Shown here piece by piece: positions 7,022 through 14,605 of a DNA stretch of 15,927 bases (position 1 is the first letter of the stretch; every line of letters starts with the position of its first letter). This DNA comes from JAAFKA01 sp044348925 (GTDB lineage: Bacteria > Bacteroidota > Bacteroidia > Cytophagales > Thermoflexibacteraceae): the NCBI GenBank assembly GCA_044348925.1, contig JBIKRY010000080.1, forward strand, positions 1-15,927, read 5' to 3'. The position numbers and the translations under genes are program-made. Below the pieces are notes generated by a model. The model worked only from the letters and a program-made list of their open reading frames with translations. It searched no databases and was not told the DNA's origin.

Positions 7022-10000
7022 ATGCAAAGCATTTTAGATTTTCCCACAACGAATACAACACCATCGGCAGTAATTGCAAAGACAGACGAGGCTTTTTTAA
7101 AAAGTTTGGCAAGACATTTATTGCAAAAATATGGCAAAAATATACACAAATTGCACGTGGTATTGCCCACTCGCAGGGCTTGTGTGTATATGCGTTATTA
7201 CCTTTCGGCACTTTCCGAACATACATTTATTGCACCTATTATCCAATCTATAGACGATTTTGTAGCAGAAACATCGGCTCTCGAAATTGCAGACCCTTTA
7301 TATTTGCTCTTTGAATTGTTTAGTACCTACAAATTATATGATAAAATAGAAGAACATACTCTCGAAAAATTTACGCCTTTGGGTACGGTAATGTTGCGAG
7401 ATTTTGATATGATAGACCGAAATATGGCAGATGGAAAAGCTATTTTTACACATTTGGCAGACACCAAACGCATAGATTTATGGGCAGAAGGTTTGGGAGA
7501 AGATGAGGAAGTTCGCAAAAGTTTGGAATATTATTTTGAGTTTTGGAAATATTTGAAAGATACCTACAGCACGTTTCGAAATCATCTACTCAAAAACCAA
7601 AAAGCATACGCAGGGTTGGCGTATCGTTGGTTAGCCGAAAATATTGCAACTTTATTGCATACACAAAAAATTTATAAAGTAATTTTTGCAGGTTTCAATC
7701 AACTTACTGTAGCCGAAGAAACTTTTATCCGAACTTTGCTACAAAATCATGCTGCCGAAATTCATTGGGATATGGACAAAATTTATGTAGCAGACCAATT
7801 ACACGAAGCAAGTCGATATTTTAGGCAATATCTTCGCCACGAACACCAAAAAGTAAATGAGGAGATTTATAAGCCGTTTGTAATAGATTCTATTAGCCAA
7901 AACAAAATAAATATTGATATAATTAGCGTAAATAGCAAAGTTTTACAGGCAAAAGTTACAGGGCATTTGTTGGAAAATATTATTACAGAAATAGGAAAAC
8001 AACAATTACAACAAGTTTTTGCACAACATATCAATCACACAGCTATTTTATTGCCCGAAGAAAGTTTATTAATGCCTTTGTTGTATTCACTGCCAATAGG
8101 TTCGCAAGCCGAATTGAATACGGGGATTCGTATCAAAGACCAGATGAATATTACTATGGGTTTGTCGATGGACAAAACGCCATTGTTCAATTTATTGCAA
8201 AATTTATTCCGATTACAAAAAAATATCAAAACCGACCAAAACGAAAATTTATCTGTCTATTACAAAGATTTTATGCGTGTGTTGCGACACCCATTTATAT
8301 TTTATTCCAAGTATCAAACTTTATTAAAAGATTTTTTACAAAAAATTCAAAAAGAAAATCGAATATTTATTAGTTTCGAAATGCTAAATAATGCGTATTC
8401 CTCCAATAATGCACAAAAAAACAATAATTCAATTAGCAATATTAAAAATATTAAGGAAAACAATGAAGAAATTATAGCTACCGATAAAGAAGAACTTTGT
8501 TTAGAAACTATTTTTTCGGTTTTGTTTAGGAATTGGAATGGCAAAGTTTCCGTTGCTATTCAACAACTTTTTGACCTTGTGCAACTTTTGGATAAAATTT
8601 TAGACAAAGATAAAAATCTATTGGAGGCAGAATATTTGTTGCATCTTTACAAAACTCTCAAAAGAACACAAACAGTTTTGGGGCAACATACCGAAACCAT
8701 GCGTATTGAAACTTTTAGGCAATTATTGTTTGAATTATTGAAAACTACTTCTGTGCCTTTTTATGGAGAACCACTTGCCCCAATGCACATTATGGGTATG
8801 CTCGAAACCCATGCTTTAGATTTCGAAAATATTATTATTTTGTCTTGTAATGAAGGAATTTTGCCGAAGGGAAAATTAGTAAATTCTATAATTCCGTTTG
8901 AAATTCGTGCAGCATTTGGATTGCCTACACATAAAGAAACAGATGCTTTGCACGCCTATACATTTTATAGATTGTTTCATCGTGCTAAAAATATTAGCTT
9001 AATTTATGCCGAAGGAACAGGCGAGGATAGTATGCAAAGCAAAGAAAAAAGCCGTTTTATTACCCAAATTACGCAAGAATGGAAACATCTCAAAAATATT
9101 ACCATTACCCAAAAAAACTTGAGCCTGCCACTGCCCGAAACTATCGAAATGGCTACCAAAATTAAAAAAACATCTGAAGTAGTAGATAAACTCAAAGCAT
9201 ATTTGGAAGGGAAAATATTGCCAAACGAAACACAGCATACAGAAAAATACACAGAAAAAAGTACAGAAAACACAAGCAATACAACAAATAAACAAACTGA
9301 AAATGTAGCAAATGTAGAAAGTACAGAAAATTTACAAACTACAGGCGGACTTACCCCAAGCTATATTAATACGTATTTGAAAAATCCTTTGGAATTTTTT
9401 AAGAAAAAAGTATTAAATCTCAAAAATCCAGACGAAATAGAGGAATGGCTCGAAAGTAATACGTTTGGTAATTTGATGCACGGTTATTTGGAAGATATTA
9501 TTGTGAAAAATGATTTATTAGGCAAAGATTTGGACGAAAAAGAATTACAAAAAATGCTCAAAGATGACCAAGAAATAGAAGCTATTTTGGTTAAATTGAT
9601 GGAAAAAACGGCGGGCAAAGTGATTACAGGACGTGGAAAAAATATGATTCTTAAAAGAGTTGCACAATTTTTATTGAAAAAATTTATGGAAATGCAAGTC
9701 CAAAAAGATATTTCATACATGATAGCAGTCGAAAAAGAATTGAAAGCAACTATCAAGGTGCAATTAGCAGATAATTCTACTTTAGAGGTATTGCTCAAAG
9801 GAAATGCCGACCGTATAGATATGATAGAACAAAAAATACGGGTGGTAGATTACAAAACAGGGCATTCTACAGGCAAAGAAGTAAGTGCCAAAACCCAAAA
9901 AGATATTTTAGAACAATCTCCAGAGAAGAATAAAGACAAAGACAAAATAGTACAACTGATGATTTATAGGTATTTGTTATTGCGAGAAGTGCAGGCAGGA

Positions 10001-10378
10001 AATATACAATTACCAGCACCGTATGACAAAAATCCGTTACACTATGCAGATGTGCAAGCAGGTTTTTACTTTTTTCAAAAACTAAAAGCTGATTTTATAG
10101 GCTATAAGTTGGAGGACGAAATGTCGATGCCTCCCAAAAAAGAAACAGAACGGGAAAAATTTATAGTAGTTTATCCAGATAATTCCCCAAAAGCTAAAAA
10201 AGATATTCCAAGCACAACAAGAGAAAAGCACGAAGAAACAGCTTTGTTTTTTGAATATGTGGAAAATTTTATTGGCGAAGTGGTTCGAGATATGTTGGAC
10301 GAAACAAAAGATTTTACTACAAAAACGGCTTTTGGCGAAGACGACGAAAACCAAAATAGTGAAGAAAGTGAACTATAG
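7022..10378 (+). CDS. AddB/RecB-like protein with C-terminal PD-(D/E)XK nuclease
   Basis: A 1118-residue protein. The ATG is fixed by an in-frame TAG directly before it. The N-terminal part resembles an AddB-type degenerate SF1 helicase: a strand like LHVVLPTRRACVYMRYYL (44-61) where a Walker A would be expected but GxGKT is absent, then IFAGFNQLTVAEE (221-233). Residues 584-680 resemble the second helicase half (MGMLETHALDFENIIILS, NEGILPKG). The C-terminal RecB-family nuclease has H820, D930 (GNADRID), D943 and K945 (VVDYKTG), and Q978 with Y982, so the active site looks intact. AddB iron-sulfur cysteines are missing: N788 sits where YxxCP is expected, and the whole protein has only three cysteines. 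Asn/Thr/Glu-rich linkers occur at about 456-486 and 734-775. Likely role: double-strand break end processing with an AddA helicase encoded elsewhere. Confidence 0.88.
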   Translation: MQSILDFPTTNTTPSAVIAKTDEAFLKSLARHLLQKYGKNIHKLHVVLPTRRACVYMRYYLSALSEHTFIAPIIQSIDDFVAETSALEIADPLYLLFELFSTYKLYDKIEEHTLEKFTPLGTVMLRDFDMIDRNMADGKAIFTHLADTKRIDLWAEGLGEDEEVRKSLEYYFEFWKYLKDTYSTFRNHLLKNQKAYAGLAYRWLAENIATLLHTQKIYKVIFAGFNQLTVAEETFIRTLLQNHAAEIHWDMDKIYVADQLHEASRYFRQYLRHEHQKVNEEIYKPFVIDSISQNKINIDIISVNSKVLQAKVTGHLLENIITEIGKQQLQQVFAQHINHTAILLPEESLLMPLLYSLPIGSQAELNTGIRIKDQMNITMGLSMDKTPLFNLLQNLFRLQKNIKTDQNENLSVYYKDFMRVLRHPFIFYSKYQTLLKDFLQKIQKENRIFISFEMLNNAYSSNNAQKNNNSISNIKNIKENNEEIIATDKEELCLETIFSVLFRNWNGKVSVAIQQLFDLVQLLDKILDKDKNLLEAEYLLHLYKTLKRTQTVLGQHTETMRIETFRQLLFELLKTTSVPFYGEPLAPMHIMGMLETHALDFENIIILSCNEGILPKGKLVNSIIPFEIRAAFGLPTHKETDALHAYTFYRLFHRAKNISLIYAEGTGEDSMQSKEKSRFITQITQEWKHLKNITITQKNLSLPLPETIEMATKIKKTSEVVDKLKAYLEGKILPNETQHTEKYTEKSTENTSNTTNKQTENVANVESTENLQTTGGLTPSYINTYLKNPLEFFKKKVLNLKNPDEIEEWLESNTFGNLMHGYLEDIIVKNDLLGKDLDEKELQKMLKDDQEIEAILVKLMEKTAGKVITGRGKNMILKRVAQFLLKKFMEMQVQKDISYMIAVEKELKATIKVQLADNSTLEVLLKGNADRIDMIEQKIRVVDYKTGHSTGKEVSAKTQKDILEQSPEKNKDKDKIVQLMIYRYLLLREVQAGNIQLPAPYDKNPLHYADVQAGFYFFQKLKADFIGYKLEDEMSMPPKKETEREKFIVVYPDNSPKAKKDIPSTTREKHEETALFFEYVENFIGEVVRDMLDETKDFTTKTAFGEDDENQNSEESEL
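9236..9271 (+). repeat. 12-nt tandem repeat inside the AddB-like gene
   Basis: Three 12-nt units, each containing ACAGAAAA (at 9239, 9251, 9263), encode HTEK-YTEK-STEN, residues 739-750. A further ACAGAAAA occurs at 9323. The unit length is a multiple of three, so copy-number change would preserve the frame. It lies in the flexible linker between the helicase-like part and the nuclease. Confidence 0.7.
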
Positions 10379-10397
10379 TGCGGACTGAAGTCCGCAC
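10378..10397. terminator. Shared hairpin between convergent genes
   Basis: GTGCGGAC (10378-10385) and GTCCGCAC (10390-10397) are perfect arms around TGAA. The first base is the last base of the AddB-like gene's TAG stop, and the hairpin ends eight bases before the stop of the convergent Nif3-like gene. It can fold in transcripts from either side. Neither side has a proper U-run, so it could be a bidirectional terminator or mainly a 3'-end stabiliser. Confidence 0.6.
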
Positions 10398-10405
10398 CTA
10401 ATATT

Positions 10406-11515
10406 TCAAAAATACGCAATAGGATTTGTATTAATGGTACTTTCTATCATTTTAATATCTGTAAATATTGGGGTTAGTAATTCTACGAGTAATTCTTTGG
10501 TAAATTGTTCACTTTCATAATGCCCAATATCTACAATTCTAATTTTTTGTTCGGCATCAAAAAATTCATGGTATTTGTAATCTGCAGTAATAAAAATATC
10601 TGCACCTGCTGCAATGGCATTTTTTAGCAAAAAACCACCTGCACCACCACAAACAGCCACTTTTTTAATTTTTTTGTCCTCCACAAGTTTGGTATATTTC
10701 AGCACTTGTAAATCCATCGCAAGTTTAAGTTTTGCCAAAAACTCTTGTATTTCCAAAGGTTTTTCTAATTCTCCTATCATTCCTGCACCTACTTCTTGAT
10801 TTTCGTTTTCCAAATTATAGACATAATAAGCTATTTCTTCATAAGGATGTGCTTTTCGCAAAGCTGCCAAAATTTTGTTTTCGTTGGCTGCTGCAAAAAT
10901 TACTTCTATGCTATTTTCAGTTACTTTTTCTAAGCTATTTGCTTTGCCAATCGTAGGATTTGCTTTGTCGTTGGCTTGAAAACTGCCTTCCCCTGCAACC
11001 ACAAAACTACAACGGCTATAATTTCCAATCATACCTGCACCTGCCTCCGCAAGTGCGTCAAGCACCACTTGTGTATGTGTTTGTGGTACAAAAACTTGTA
11101 ATTTTTTTAAAATATTGCGTTTAGGTGCAAGAATTTTGGTGTTTTGTAAGCCTATTTTTTGGCATATTTTGGCATTTACCCCTGCCAAAACGTGGTCTAA
11201 ATTTGTGTGTATGGCATAAATTGCAATATCATTTTTAATGGCTTGGATAATAGTTTTTTCTACATAATTGCGTCCTGTAAATCTTTTCAAGCCCGAAAAT
11301 ACAATCGGATGATGTGCTATTATCAAATTACATTTTTTTTCTATTGCCTCTTTTACAACCTCTTCTGTACAATCTAAAGTACAAAGAATGCCTATTACTG
11401 CTTGTTTGCTATCTCCCACCAAAAGCCCTGCATTGTCATAACTTTCTTGGTAACTCAATGGTGCAATAGTTTCTAAATAATTGGTAATATCTGCAATTTT
11501 TATAATTTTTGTCAT
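10406..11515 (-). CDS. Nif3-like dinuclear metal centre protein (YqfO/YbgI type)
   Basis: A 369-residue protein starting with ATG. It has the conserved Nif3 layout: N-terminal YQESYDNAGLLVGD (22-35); AHHPIVFSGLKRFTG (67-81) with metal ligands H68 and H69; HTNLDH (103-108) with D107; and C-terminal DIGHYESE (329-336) with H332 and E336, the expected ligands for two metal ions. Between them, about 135-245, is the extra PII/CutA-like domain found in the longer YqfO-type members, including KAHPYEEIAYYVY (221-233). The length fits that subfamily. Databases often name these GTP cyclohydrolase 1 type 2, but the physiological reaction is not settled. It is transcribed towards the AddB-like gene and separated from the upstream TPR gene by 223 bases holding two hairpins, so it probably has its own promoter. 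Confidence 0.95.
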   Translation of the reverse strand: MTKIIKIADITNYLETIAPLSYQESYDNAGLLVGDSKQAVIGILCTLDCTEEVVKEAIEKKCNLIIAHHPIVFSGLKRFTGRNYVEKTIIQAIKNDIAIYAIHTNLDHVLAGVNAKICQKIGLQNTKILAPKRNILKKLQVFVPQTHTQVVLDALAEAGAGMIGNYSRCSFVVAGEGSFQANDKANPTIGKANSLEKVTENSIEVIFAAANENKILAALRKAHPYEEIAYYVYNLENENQEVGAGMIGELEKPLEIQEFLAKLKLAMDLQVLKYTKLVEDKKIKKVAVCGGAGGFLLKNAIAAGADIFITADYKYHEFFDAEQKIRIVDIGHYESEQFTKELLVELLTPIFTDIKMIESTINTNPIAYF

Positions 11516-11565
11516 AAAGTATTTTGTTTATTGTAACATAAGTAATGCGACAAAATAAATGTGTA

Positions 11566-11651
11566 TTTTGTTATTCTGAGCTTGCGAAGAATCTGAAGTT
11601 ATTACGTCAAAACTACTAATGCAGATTCTTTGCAAGCTCAAAATGACAAAA
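11566..11651. repeat. 30-bp-arm inverted repeat (TTCTGAGC...GAAGAATCT type)
   Basis: The left arm 11566-11595 contains GAGCTTGCGAAGAATCTG; the right arm 11622-11651 contains CAGATTCTTTGCAAGCTC. The arms match at 27 of 30 positions around a 26-nt loop. Words of the form ATTCTGAGC...GAAGAATCT recur in many Bacteroidota genomes as dispersed intergenic repeats; that is from memory and not checked here. It lies between two minus-strand genes and may act as a transcription barrier, but its form is that of a small repeat element. Confidence 0.75.
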
Positions 11652-11706
11652 ATTTAACTAAAACTATTTATATTAGTTTTATGCAATAAAAGTTGTGGGT
11701 AATCGA

Positions 11707-11732
11707 TAGGCTACGTATTACTACGCAACCTA
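11707..11732 (-). terminator. Hairpin at the 3' end of the TPR gene, member of the TACGCAAC family
   Basis: In the minus-strand transcript TAGGTTGCGTA (11732-11722) can pair with TACGTAGCCTA (11717-11707) at all 11 positions if two G-U pairs are allowed, with a 4-nt loop. On the plus strand the same two positions are mismatches, so the structure favours the minus transcript, which is the one that ends here. There is no U-run. Positions 11722-11744 also match the dispersed repeat at 1828-1850. Confidence 0.5.
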
Positions 11733-11738
11733 CATTAG

Positions 11739-13064
11739 TTAGTCTTTAATCAAATAGCCAACCATAAAAGACCTAACTGCATACGGCAATACTTCGTTTT
11801 CTGTTATTTTTGTAGGACGAATTTCTGCCATTGCAGTCCAATCTATTTTATTATTTTTGGCATTTTGTAATCTTTCTCCTTCGTGTTTATATTCTACAGA
11901 GGTAGGTGAATAGGTAGCTATAAAAAAATCTTGTGGTCTAACTGCCCAACTCATTCCTGCATCATCTTTTTTATCTCCCCAAATAATTTTTACAGCTATA
12001 GCTTCGCCTTTTTTCTCTACTTTTAGGCTTGAAAGCATTACTTTTCGCATCATTTTATCACGCACAACCAACTGATAGCTATTATCCTCTTGCTTTTCTA
12101 CCAAAAAAGTATAAATAGATTTGGCACTTCGTACTTCTCCTTTGATAGCATTTGTTTGGTCTGTATCTACACTTGTTATATTTTCGGGTTTACTTGCTAA
12201 TTTTTGTAATGCAAATTGATAATCTATTTTTATGTTTTTAAGTCTTAGCAAATCTAATTTTGCTTTTGGGGAGCCTGCCAATTTTTCAAACGAAGTTTCT
12301 ACGATTTCGTCTTCTATTTTGCGGATAGCCATTGCATACCCATTACTTGCTTTTGCTTGATTGCCTTGCACTTGGTAGGCAATAGCTTGATAAAACATAG
12401 ATTCGGCATCTCTATCTTTTTTGATAAATTGTTCAAAAACAGGAATAGCTTTTTCCAAATTATTGCTAAACAAATGCAACATTCCTCTATATAATTCCCC
12501 TGCATCACTCATTCTTTCAAATTGTTTTAAGAATTTTTCGAGATATATTGCAGGAGTTTCCGCAGTTGCTTTCATAGTTAGAGTGTTAGGCTCTATTTCC
12601 TTATCGGGTTTTGCACCATTTTTTTCGCAATCTTGCAAGGCTTTTTTCAAATCTGCCATATCTTCATAGACTTCCAAAGCTGCCCTAAAATCATTGGCTG
12701 CCCCAACATATTTTTTGTGTTTGTGGCGTAAATAACCTCGTCTAATGATATATTCGGTACTTTCGTCTGTTGTAATAGCTTTGTCATAAGTATTTAGGGC
12801 TTGTTCTATCATACCTTGTCCTTCATAGCTTACTGCCTGAAAAAAGTAAAAATCGGCATCATCGGCATCTAAAGCAATGGCTTTGTCAAATTGGGTAACG
12901 GCTTCGGCAAATTTTCCATTGAAAAAATAATATTGTCCAAGATTAAAAAAAGCAGCAGGACTTGCCGAATTGTTTTGTGCAATACTTTCTAACTGTGTAA
13001 GCACTGCGTTTTGTGCAAATAAATAATTGCCACAAAACAAAAATATTAACCATAGTTTTTTCAT
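11739..13064 (-). CDS. Exported TPR protein with unassigned C-terminal domain
   Basis: A 441-residue protein starting with ATG, with a signal peptide ending near residue 18 (CGNYLFAQ). Tetratricopeptide repeats lie at about 36-67 (FFNLGQYYFFNGKFAEAVTQ), 70-101 and 104-133, and again at 190-248 (GMLHLFSNNLEKAIPVFEQF). Residues about 310-441 form a different, probably beta-rich domain (IYTFLVEKQEDNSYQLVVRD, VKIIWGDKK) that I do not recognise. No catalytic motif is visible. It stands alone: the next gene downstream is 223 bases away and the upstream neighbour is divergent. A periplasmic adaptor role is a guess from the TPRs. Confidence 0.88.
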   Translation of the reverse strand: MKKLWLIFLFCGNYLFAQNAVLTQLESIAQNNSASPAAFFNLGQYYFFNGKFAEAVTQFDKAIALDADDADFYFFQAVSYEGQGMIEQALNTYDKAITTDESTEYIIRRGYLRHKHKKYVGAANDFRAALEVYEDMADLKKALQDCEKNGAKPDKEIEPNTLTMKATAETPAIYLEKFLKQFERMSDAGELYRGMLHLFSNNLEKAIPVFEQFIKKDRDAESMFYQAIAYQVQGNQAKASNGYAMAIRKIEDEIVETSFEKLAGSPKAKLDLLRLKNIKIDYQFALQKLASKPENITSVDTDQTNAIKGEVRSAKSIYTFLVEKQEDNSYQLVVRDKMMRKVMLSSLKVEKKGEAIAVKIIWGDKKDDAGMSWAVRPQDFFIATYSPTSVEYKHEGERLQNAKNNKIDWTAMAEIRPTKITENEVLPYAVRSFMVGYLIKD

Positions 13065-13220
13065 TTTTTAGTATTTGGTTTAAAAGAAATAGAATAGTTA
13101 TAATTAATTTGATTAGTATAATTACTGTTTTAATTTTTATTAGCTACTTAGTAGCAGGTTTCTTTACAAATCTATACATTTATAACAAATTGCAAAAATA
13201 TAGCATAGATTATTGGCAAA

Positions 13221-13334
13221 TATTTAGGTACGTTGGCAATGGTGCTTTTTGCACCTTGACAAGCGTAAAACCACAATTACGCTTGTCAAGGTGCAAAAAG
13301 CACCGTTGCCAACGTATAAAATACTACCTAAATA
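13221..13334. repeat. Very long nested inverted repeat (40-bp arms plus outer 10-bp arms)
   Basis: Arms 13229-13268 and 13277-13316 are complementary at 39 of 40 positions around an 8-nt loop (AACCACAA); the one difference is T/C at 13240, which still allows a G-U pair. Each arm also contains its own small palindrome, GGTGCTTTTTGCACC (13241-13255) and GGTGCAAAAAGCACC (13290-13304). Outside these, TATTTAGGTA (13221-13230) and TACCTAAATA (13325-13334) are again perfect inverted copies. The element is GC-richer than its surroundings. It sits between divergent genes, so termination is not the obvious purpose. No flanking target duplication is apparent. Confidence 0.92.
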
Positions 13335-13347
13335 GTTACGATTATTG

Positions 13348-13378
13348 TTTGTAAATCTCTATATAATCTATAACTTTA
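13348..13378 (+). promoter_or_regulatory. Predicted promoter of the acyl-CoA dehydrogenase gene
   Basis: TTTG (13348-13351) and TAACTTTA (13371-13378) are separated by 19 nt. They match the Bacteroidota TTTG / TAnnTTTG pattern with only the last base of the -7 element different. The leader to the ATG at 13402 would be about 17 nt. The -33 element begins 14 nt after the long inverted repeat ends, so that structure abuts the promoter. Confidence 0.5.
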
Positions 13379-13401
13379 CGCCAAATACATAAAATACAAC
13401 T

Positions 13402-14544
13402 ATGACTTTTAAATTCACCGAAGAACAAGAAGCAGTACGCCAAGCTGCAAGAGAATTTGCACAGAAAGAATTATTACCAGGCGTGATTGAAAGAGATGAA
13501 CACCAAAAATTTCCTGCCGAACAAATCAAAAAAATGGCAGAACTTGGTTTTATGGGCATGATGACCAGCCCAAAATACGGTGGAAGTGGTTTAGATACCG
13601 TTTCTTACGTATTGGCAATGGAAGAAATTTCAAAAATAGATGCTTCAGCTTCTGTTGCTATGTCTGTAAATAATTCTTTGGTTTGTTGGGGTTTGGAAAA
13701 ATATGGGACTGAAGACCAAAAAATGAAATACCTCGTTCCTTTGGCAAAAGGGGAAAAACTTGGTGCTTTTTGCTTGTCCGAACCCGAAGCAGGTAGTGAT
13801 GCAACCCAACAACACACTACTGCGGTAGATATGGGAGATTACTATTTGCTAAATGGCACAAAAAATTGGATTACCAACGGTAGTTCTGCCTCTACCTATA
13901 TTGTAATTGCACAAACAGACGTAGCCAAAAAACACAAAGGTATCAATGCCTTAATTGTGGAAAGAGGAATGGAAGGTTTTGTGGTTGGTAAAAAAGAAAA
14001 TAAATTAGGTATTCGTGGCTCTGATACACATTCTTTAATGTTTACAGACGTAAAAGTGCCAAAAGCAAACCGCATCGGTGATGATGGTTTTGGATTTACC
14101 TTTGCTATGAGTACCTTAAATGGTGGACGGATTGGCATTGCTGCACAAGCATTAGGCATTGCTTCAGGTGCTTACGAATTGTCTTTAAAATATTCGAAAG
14201 AACGTAAATCTTTTGGAAAAGCAATTTCCGAACACCAAGCAATAGCTTTTAAATTGGCAGATATGGCAACCAATATCGAGGCTGCACGTCTATTGTGTTT
14301 GCAAGCAGCACAAATGAAAGATGCAAAACAAGATTTTTCGTTGCAAGGAGCAATGGCAAAACTTTTTGCCTCAAAAGTTGCTATGGACACTACTGTAGAG
14401 GCGGTGCAAATTCACGGAGGTTATGGATTTGTAAAAGAGTTTCACGTAGAAAGATTGATGCGTGATGCCAAAATTACCCAAATTTATGAAGGCACTTCAG
14501 AAATTCAAAAAATTGTAATTTCAAGAAATATTTTGAAAGGCTAA
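13402..14544 (+). CDS. Acyl-CoA dehydrogenase (short-chain/butyryl-CoA type)
   Basis: A 380-residue protein, standard length for the family. It should oxidise an acyl-CoA to the trans-2-enoyl-CoA with FAD, passing electrons to electron-transfer flavoprotein, in the cytoplasm. The N-terminal helical domain begins FTEEQEAVRQAAREFA. The middle beta domain carries the family signature CLSEPEAGSDA (124-134) and GTKNWITNG (152-160). The C-terminal helical domain carries R265-KSFGK (SKERKSFGK, 265-273) and IYEGTSEIQ (361-369), whose E363 is the expected catalytic base. QIHGGYGF (336-343) is also conserved. Close resemblance to the short-chain branch is inferred from these motifs; chain-length preference cannot be read. 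No ETF or enoyl-CoA hydratase gene is adjacent. It has its own predicted promoter and ends at a bidirectional hairpin. Confidence 0.96.
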   Translation: MTFKFTEEQEAVRQAAREFAQKELLPGVIERDEHQKFPAEQIKKMAELGFMGMMTSPKYGGSGLDTVSYVLAMEEISKIDASASVAMSVNNSLVCWGLEKYGTEDQKMKYLVPLAKGEKLGAFCLSEPEAGSDATQQHTTAVDMGDYYLLNGTKNWITNGSSASTYIVIAQTDVAKKHKGINALIVERGMEGFVVGKKENKLGIRGSDTHSLMFTDVKVPKANRIGDDGFGFTFAMSTLNGGRIGIAAQALGIASGAYELSLKYSKERKSFGKAISEHQAIAFKLADMATNIEAARLLCLQAAQMKDAKQDFSLQGAMAKLFASKVAMDTTVEAVQIHGGYGFVKEFHVERLMRDAKITQIYEGTSEIQKIVISRNILKG

Positions 14545-14551
14545 AAACCAC

Positions 14552-14605
14552 CTAAAACAAGTTACGTACTACACAAAATAATGCGTAGTACGTAGCTTAT
14601 TTTAG
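14552..14605. terminator. Bidirectional terminator between convergent genes
   Basis: Arms 14552-14572 (CTAAAACAAG then TTACGTACTAC) and 14585-14605 (GTAGTACGTAG then CTTATTTTAG) pair at 19 of 21 positions, one of the two exceptions being a possible G-U pair, around a 12-nt loop. A/T-rich outer flanks give T-rich tails in both directions. It lies seven bases after the dehydrogenase stop and overlaps the TAA of the Spy-like gene, as expected for a shared terminator. The inner CTACGTACTACGCA word (minus strand) resembles the hairpin at 11707-11732. Confidence 0.75.

Larger units (their letters stand above)
13065..13401. other. Divergent intergenic region (337 bp)
   Basis: This region lies between the minus-strand TPR gene and the plus-strand acyl-CoA dehydrogenase gene. 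The first 150 bases are AT-rich without recognisable features. The middle third is the long inverted repeat 13221-13334. The last part holds the predicted promoter of the dehydrogenase gene. An open frame through 13013-13354 crosses the palindrome and is not credible as a gene. Confidence 0.75.

Noticed and set aside
8999..9295. Long open frames antisense to the AddB-like gene
   Set aside because: Two different overlapping minus-strand frames are open here because the sense strand is poor in the relevant codons. Their products are Phe/Cys-rich and look like nothing known, and the sense protein is well supported.
9236..9345. Possible CRISPR-like or other spaced repeat array
   Set aside because: The repeat unit is 12 nt, in frame within a gene and encodes a low-complexity linker. 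There are no spacers.
7022..11515. AddB-like and Nif3-like genes as a defence or repair island
   Set aside because: The genes converge, both belong to widespread housekeeping families, and there is no transposase, integrase or toxin nearby.
13013..13354. Open frame of 113 codons across the divergent intergenic region
   Set aside because: It starts inside the TPR gene on the other strand and runs through the long palindrome. The product has no family features.
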